Part shown: positions 59,301-64,000 of the stretch, piece after piece
Layout: each line of letters starts with the position of its first letter
Numbering within the stretch: position 1 is the stretch's first letter
NCBI RefSeq assembly: GCF_021155765.1
Contig: NC_060113.1
Location: 6,339,001-6,403,000 of the forward strand
Direction: 5' to 3'
DNA: 64,000 nt
Source of the DNA: Diprion similis
Lineage: Eukaryota > Arthropoda > Insecta > Hymenoptera > Diprionidae
The notes under the pieces: generated by a model
Told to the model about the DNA's origin: nothing
The model's input: only the letters and a program-made list of their open reading frames with translations
Databases searched by the model: none
Made by a program: the position numbers and the translations under genes

Positions 59301-60804
59301 AAGTCGTCGAAATTTTCACCAAAAATGCAAAGGGGTTAGCCTTGGATTTTTTTTGGCCGAAAAATCTTTTGTCTGGGAATCGATTATTATGACGCTTTTT
59401 AGACTAATTCGACGCCCAGGAACTCAGAAAACACATGAAAAACAGCGTAGGACCAGCAGCAGAGAAATGGCGATGAAAATCTGCAGTTTTTCGGCCGTAA
59501 CTTTACAGGTGTTGCTCGCAGCGCATTGGGACTGCGATCAATCGATTTCTCTCGCAAAATTACGTCGGAATAGTGTTCTAAAGAATTAATTGCAGCACTT
59601 TTCAAAGTCGTCGAAATTTTCACCAAAAATGCAAAGGGGTTAGCCTCGGATTTTTTTTGGCCGAAAAATCTTTTGTCTGGGAATCGATTATTATGACGCT
59701 TTTTAGACTAATTCGACGCCCAGGAACTCAGAAAACACATGAAAAACAGCGTAGGACCAGCAGCAGAGAAATGGCGATGAAAATCTGCAGTTTTTCGGCT
59801 GTAACTTTACAGGTGTTGCTCGCAGCGCATTGGGACTGCGATCAATCGATTTCTCTTGCAAAATTACGTCGGAATAGTGTTCTAAAGAATTAATTGCAGC
59901 ACTTTTCAAAGTCGTCGAAATTTTCACCAAAAATGCAAAGGGGTTAGCCTTGGATTTTTTTTGGCCGAAAAATCTTTTGTCTGGGAATCGATTATTATGA
60001 CGCTTTTTAGACTAATTCGACGCCCAGGAACTCAGAAAACACATGAAAAACAGCGTAGGACCAGCAGCAGAGAAATGGCGATGGAAATCTGCAGTTTTTC
60101 GGCTGTAACTTTACAGGTGTTGCTCGCAGCGCATTGGGACTGCGATCAATCGATTTCTCTCGCAAAATTACGTCGGAATAGTGTTCTAAAGAATTAATTG
60201 CAGCACTTTTCAAAGTCTTCGAAATTTTCACCAAAAATGCAAAGGGGTTAGCCTTGGATTTTTTTTGGCCGAAAAATCTTTTGTCTGGAAATCGATTATT
60301 ATGACGCTTTTTAGACTAATTCGACGCCCAGGAACTCAGAAAACACATGCAAAACAGCGTAGGACCAGCAGCAGAGAAATGGCGATGAAAATCTGCAGTT
60401 TTTCGGCTGTAACTTTACAGGTGTTGCTCGCAGCGCATTGGGACTGCGATCAATCGATTTCTCTCGCAAAATCGCGTCGGAATAGTGTTCTAAAGAATTA
60501 ATTGCAGCACTTTTCAAAGTCGTCGAAATTTTTACCAAAAATGCAAAGGGGTTAGCCTTGGATTTTTTTTGGCCGAAAAATCTTTTGTCTGGGAATCGAT
60601 TATTATGACGCTTTTCAGACTAATTCGACGCCCAGGAACTCAGAAAACACATGAAAAACAGCGTAGGACCAGCAGCAGAGAAATGGCGATGAAAATCTGC
60701 AGTTTTTCGGCTGTAACTTTACAGGTGTTGCTCGCAGCGCATTGGGACTGCGATCAATCGATTTCTCTCGCAAAATTACGTCGGAATAGTGTTCTAAAGA
60801 ATTA
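56359..60804 (+). repeat. Multi-monomer duplication within the array (2736-bp spacing)
   Basis: Monomers at about 56617-57833 carry CGGCCGTAAC, GCCTCGGATT, CTCTTGCAAAAT, GCGATGGAAATC with GTCTTCGAAAT, and CATGCAAAACAGC, in that order. The same series recurs from 59353 at an offset of 2736 bp (nine monomers), with only a few differences. Confidence 0.85.
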
Positions 60805-61209
60805 ATTGCAGCACTTTTCAAAGTCGTCGAAATTTTCACCAAAAATGCAAAGGGGTTAGCCTTGGATTTTTTTTGGCCGAAAAATCTTTTGTCTGGGAAT
60901 CGATTATTATGACGCTTTTTAGACTAATTCGACGCCCAGGAACTCAGAAAACACATGAAAAACAGCGTAGGACCAGCAGCAGAGAAATGGCGATGAAAAT
61001 CTGCAGTTTTTCGGCTGTAACTTTACAGGTGTTGCTCGCAGCGCATTGGGACTGCGATCAATCGATTTCTCTCGCAAAATTACGTCGGAATAGTGTTCTA
61101 AAGAATTAATTGCAGCACTTTTCAAAGTCGTCGAAATTTTCACCAAAAATGCAAAGGGGTTAGCCTTGGATTTTTTTTGGCCGAAAAATCTTTTGTCTGG
61201 GAATCGATT

Positions 61210-61610
61210 ATTATGACGCTTTTTAGACTAATTCGACGCCCAGGTACTCAGAAAACCCAGCAAAAAAAGCGTAGGACCAACAGCAGAGAAATTACGACGC
61301 AACGACCAGCAGCAAAAAAATGGAGAAAATACGGGTCATGTTTTTTTCGCAACTCTTGTTACGATGCTTTGAGCATTATAGGACAGCTCACAATTGATTC
61401 CTTCCGCAAAATTACGACGAGATTGCACATTAAATAATTCATTGCAGCATTTCTAAATCTTTTCCAATTCCATATCAATAACTTCAATGGAGTCATTGAA
61501 CTGTTGTAATAACAATAAACATAAAAATTCCCATTCCACAATCGATTCGCATTACCTTTTTCCAGACCAATGGACACCCAGGAATGCAACGAAGACACCT
61601 AGACTATTAA
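61210..61610 (+). repeat. Right-edge degraded satellite monomers
   Basis: After 61240 the identity falls abruptly: CCCAGGTACTCAGAAAACCC, a rearranged AGCAGCAAAAAAATGG and a weak ...CGCAACTCTTGTTACGATGCTTTGAG. A further faint monomer is visible to about 61600 (AATCGATTCGCATTACC, then CCAGACCAATGGACACCCAGGAA). Confidence 0.7.
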
Positions 61611-63590
61611 ATGCACAACAGTTCCGGAAATACGAAGAAACCACCTTTCTATCTTTACCCCACTTCAAATGGACGCAAAACTCTTTTGTTTAACATATAT
61701 CGTATTCTGCAAAGGTGTGTCGCACTCGTATGCAGCCCCAAACCTGAACTCTGTTCAAATACCACGATATTCACTAACTCATATAGTAGCTTTCATGGTC
61801 AGTTAGTTACAATACCTATTGTAGACTCATCTCCTTATATTGTATTGAGATACAATACGTGTCTGTCGACTCGGATATCTGGTATGTTGACTTATCTACT
61901 TTAGGTGTACACTCTTGCCTTCGAGTTATGTTCACGGCTAACGAATATCTATTTGTTTACGTTGTATTTTATTCATTTGTGAATCGGGACAATTTGCAAT
62001 TCATGTAGGAGTTTTCAGGTGTGCACATAGAGTTAGTATATACAATAAATCCAACTTATTATGATATTCAGCAATCCACTAATTATCCGCTTTTTCGATG
62101 TTCTATATCATATTGCAAGTAAGAGCACGTTGATGTTGTCTTCCCAACGCATAAGGCTCACCCGAATTGCCTATCGAGAGGAGTTTACTCATTGTGTGTG
62201 CCAGGTTGCCTGACCCGGCTATTTGAGGCGCTACATCTCTTGAGGTATCCTTGAGTCTGCTTATGTAAAAGATAGGTATCAAAATCGAAATCAATAGGTA
62301 TTTGTTGATATCTGTACGTATAATAGATATGTCATTCCTGCGTAGGTTGGTTTATATATGTATATACTGGTACTCCAATAGTTAAATAGCTGCAAATTTT
62401 GATCCTTTGCGGAGGATAAACTTTACCAGTATATCAAAAAATACACCTCATACCCTTCGGGAATGCGTATAAAATTCCTGAGTATTGGAATGCCGAAATT
62501 ATCTGAAACTCTTCGGAAATCGTTCCGGAATCTACTCATCTGTAGTTATTTCAATAGAAATTCACAGAACGAGTAAACCTAGTATTTCTTACATATTTTT
62601 TAAATAACCGTTTTTAGTAAGGAAGTGTGGGTAATATTTAAAAGTTTACTTCAAAGCATCAGCGTTTGAAGAACCACACTTTTAGACGGAGCTGGTGCAA
62701 AAATACTTTGCAGCTTAAAATCATTAAATTATTGTAATAATGCACGAAATCTCGTGGAAATATTATAGTTCGTTTATACAACTTTCGAACTTTTTTCAAT
62801 TTAAAGAATGTGGGATATCAGAACAAATTACTTGTGTACAATTTAAGTCACGTCCCGAGAAGATGTTTAACGTTTTCTAACATAATGCTTGGAAGTTCTC
62901 AAGTTTAGAAGTGTAGCCACTAGACTCTTTTGCCAGCAGTGAAACTGTGTGTGTCGTTTCACCTTCTTTGCCGCGCCAGGCGTTGAAGAGTTCGCCGAGT
63001 CTCGACATGTTTCCACGAGAATTTAAAAAGCCCAAGATTCGCCGATACTGAATCAACTGCAACTATTCTGTTGCAACCATGCTCTGTTAGCGATTATTAT
63101 TATGTCAAAGTATTTTCGATGCCTTTGAATAATAAACATGGCGAGAATCGAACTACTTCACGTTTCACACATCCGTTCGATCTATTCTCACAGCGTACTG
63201 TTTTCAGGATTGACTCACAAGCAACATCAATCTACTTCAAGTATAGGAAACATGCGTTGTTAACTTCAGATATGTATACATCAATTTTTGGCTGATACCA
63301 CTAAAATTCGATACATTATACCAATAATGTCTAATGCGCTTTTGAGTTGCGTTCAAAAGGTTTTCAAGTGTCTATGAAATGAGAGATTTGCCAATCGGAC
63401 AAATGCACCGCTTGCATATTTACTCCAGGACCCAAAAGTCGATTTAACCTCAATCAATGTCACTACGGTATCTTGTTGAACTTGATCATCCTCCTGATTT
63501 TTTTCGACATAATCCTCAGAAAGATATTCGGTGTCCGTATTCTGTTCGTTTCAACTCAACCGTTGGCCGGTTCGGAATATGATTAAAAAA
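61611..63590. other. Right flank, no gene recognised
   Basis: AT-rich sequence with short open frames only on both strands. No transposon ends or RNA genes were recognised. Confidence 0.4.
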
Positions 63591-63597
63591 CTTCACA

Positions 63598-63845
63598 ATG
63601 AAAGTCAGCCACGGTTTACAGTCTCCAACAATACACAAACCTACCAGTAGTGTCCTAGATCCTTCAATAATAAGCAATCCATCACCGTCCCTCAGCATAC
63701 TTACTCAGAGATCTCGAAGTGTAAGCTATGCCATAAATAGTTCACTTGCTCGGTCGCAAGTGGCCAGTAACGCAACAGAAGTGGATGCAGAATCTCAGCA
63801 AGGGATACAGATAGATGGAGATGTCAATGTCATTAGTCAAATGTA
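63598..63845 (+). CDS. Candidate coding exon, Ser-rich, unrecognised
   Basis: ATG 63598 opens a Ser/Pro/Asn-rich frame (PSIISNPSPSLSILTQ, SLARSQVASN, GIQIDGDVNVISQM) that stays open to 63891. A possible donor (CAAAT|GTACGT) lies at about 63845. The composition resembles a disordered linker of a real protein more than random AT-rich DNA. No family or partner exon is seen, and the window ends 155 bp later. Confidence 0.3.
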
Positions 63846-64000
63846 CGTTTCAATATTGGATCTGCAACAAGTTTCGAAATATGAACGATGACCCTTATTC
63901 ATTGCAAGACTGCACTCTCTGAGAGGTCATACTCATGTAGAAAAGAATCAATCAACTCAACCGGGATGTGGAATCTGTATTTTCGTAAATATTGAAATTC

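Larger units (their letters stand above)
36066..61610 (+). repeat. 304-bp tandem satellite array (~83 monomers)
   Basis: Head-to-tail monomers fill about 25.5 kb. The landmark CTCGCAG occurs at 36091, 36403 and 36715, then at 37019 plus every 304 bp to 61035 (79 exact periods). Core monomers differ from each other by only a few substitutions. Each monomer contains two ATCGAT sites about 142 bp apart, one CTGCAG, GGCC, a GATTTTT-TTTGGCCG-AAAAATC hairpin, and a 9-bp inverted pair (TTTTTCGGC / GCCGAAAAA). Both strands show 75-78-codon open frames in most monomers. These lack ATG starts on the plus strand (they begin at TTG), and 304 is not divisible by three, so I do not call genes. 304 bp is about two nucleosome repeats. 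Centromeric or heterochromatic location is inference. Confidence 0.97.

Noticed and set aside
36857..61437. About 160 short open frames (75-78 codons, both strands) in the satellite, some extended to 106-113 codons
   Set aside because: They are a by-product of monomer identity. The plus-strand ones begin at TTG rather than ATG, the 304-bp period shifts frame each monomer, and no known domain is present.
36066..61610. CRISPR-like array
   Set aside because: Whole 304-bp units repeat without unique spacers, and the setting is eukaryotic.

Overview
The window is eukaryotic nuclear DNA. It is AT-rich and intron-containing, with arthropod-style genes and many decayed DNA transposons and retroelements. 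The best clues point to an insect: a glucose-dehydrogenase-like GMC oxidoreductase of insect type with canonical GT-AG introns, a PIF/Harbinger element with a BESS-type companion exon, P-element/THAP transposase relics, and pogo/Tigger, hAT (ZMYM1-like) and LINE pieces. No species can be named from sequence alone.

Layout. 1-5.1 kb is gene-poor and holds two copies of an LTR-like dispersed repeat (a third lies near 28.2 kb). 5.2-7.5 kb is a hAT element whose transposase stops at about residue 520. 7.47-10.52 kb is a nearly complete pogo/Tigger-like transposon with unusually long terminal inverted repeats (about 251 bp), one intron and an apparently intact DD36D transposase. 10.5-12.3 kb has a gag-like relic, a P-element-like C-terminal relic and a minisatellite of hairpins. 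13.7-17.5 kb holds a second hAT N-terminal relic, a BESS-type exon, an intact HARBI1-like transposase and a zeste/Myb-SANT-like pseudogene. 18-22 kb is a graveyard: a second P-like relic, a cluster of inverted short motifs, a SINE-like head, a LINE reverse-transcriptase scrap and a frameshifted relic of a DNA-polymerase-B-associated ORF family.

The clearest host gene is the three-exon GMC oxidoreductase at 23.0-26.3 kb (642 aa, frame-consistent across both introns). At 31.6-32.4 kb a two-exon gene encodes an RZ-type zinc finger resembling the C-terminus of ZNFX1. A decayed tandem copy, with lost zinc ligands and a frameshift, lies at 34.5-35.2 kb.

About 40% of the window (36.07 to about 61.6 kb) is one head-to-tail satellite array of roughly 83 monomers. 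The core repeats every 304 bp with no net length change over 79 periods. Diverged 312-bp monomers sit on the left edge and degraded monomers on the right. Shared private variants show nested multi-monomer duplications (spacings of 4, 5, 8, 9, 10, 11, 15 and 17 monomers) and at least one chimeric monomer. The array encodes no plausible protein: 304 is not a multiple of three and the short open frames lack ATG starts. The last 2.4 kb is gene-poor, with one unrecognised candidate exon near 63.6 kb.
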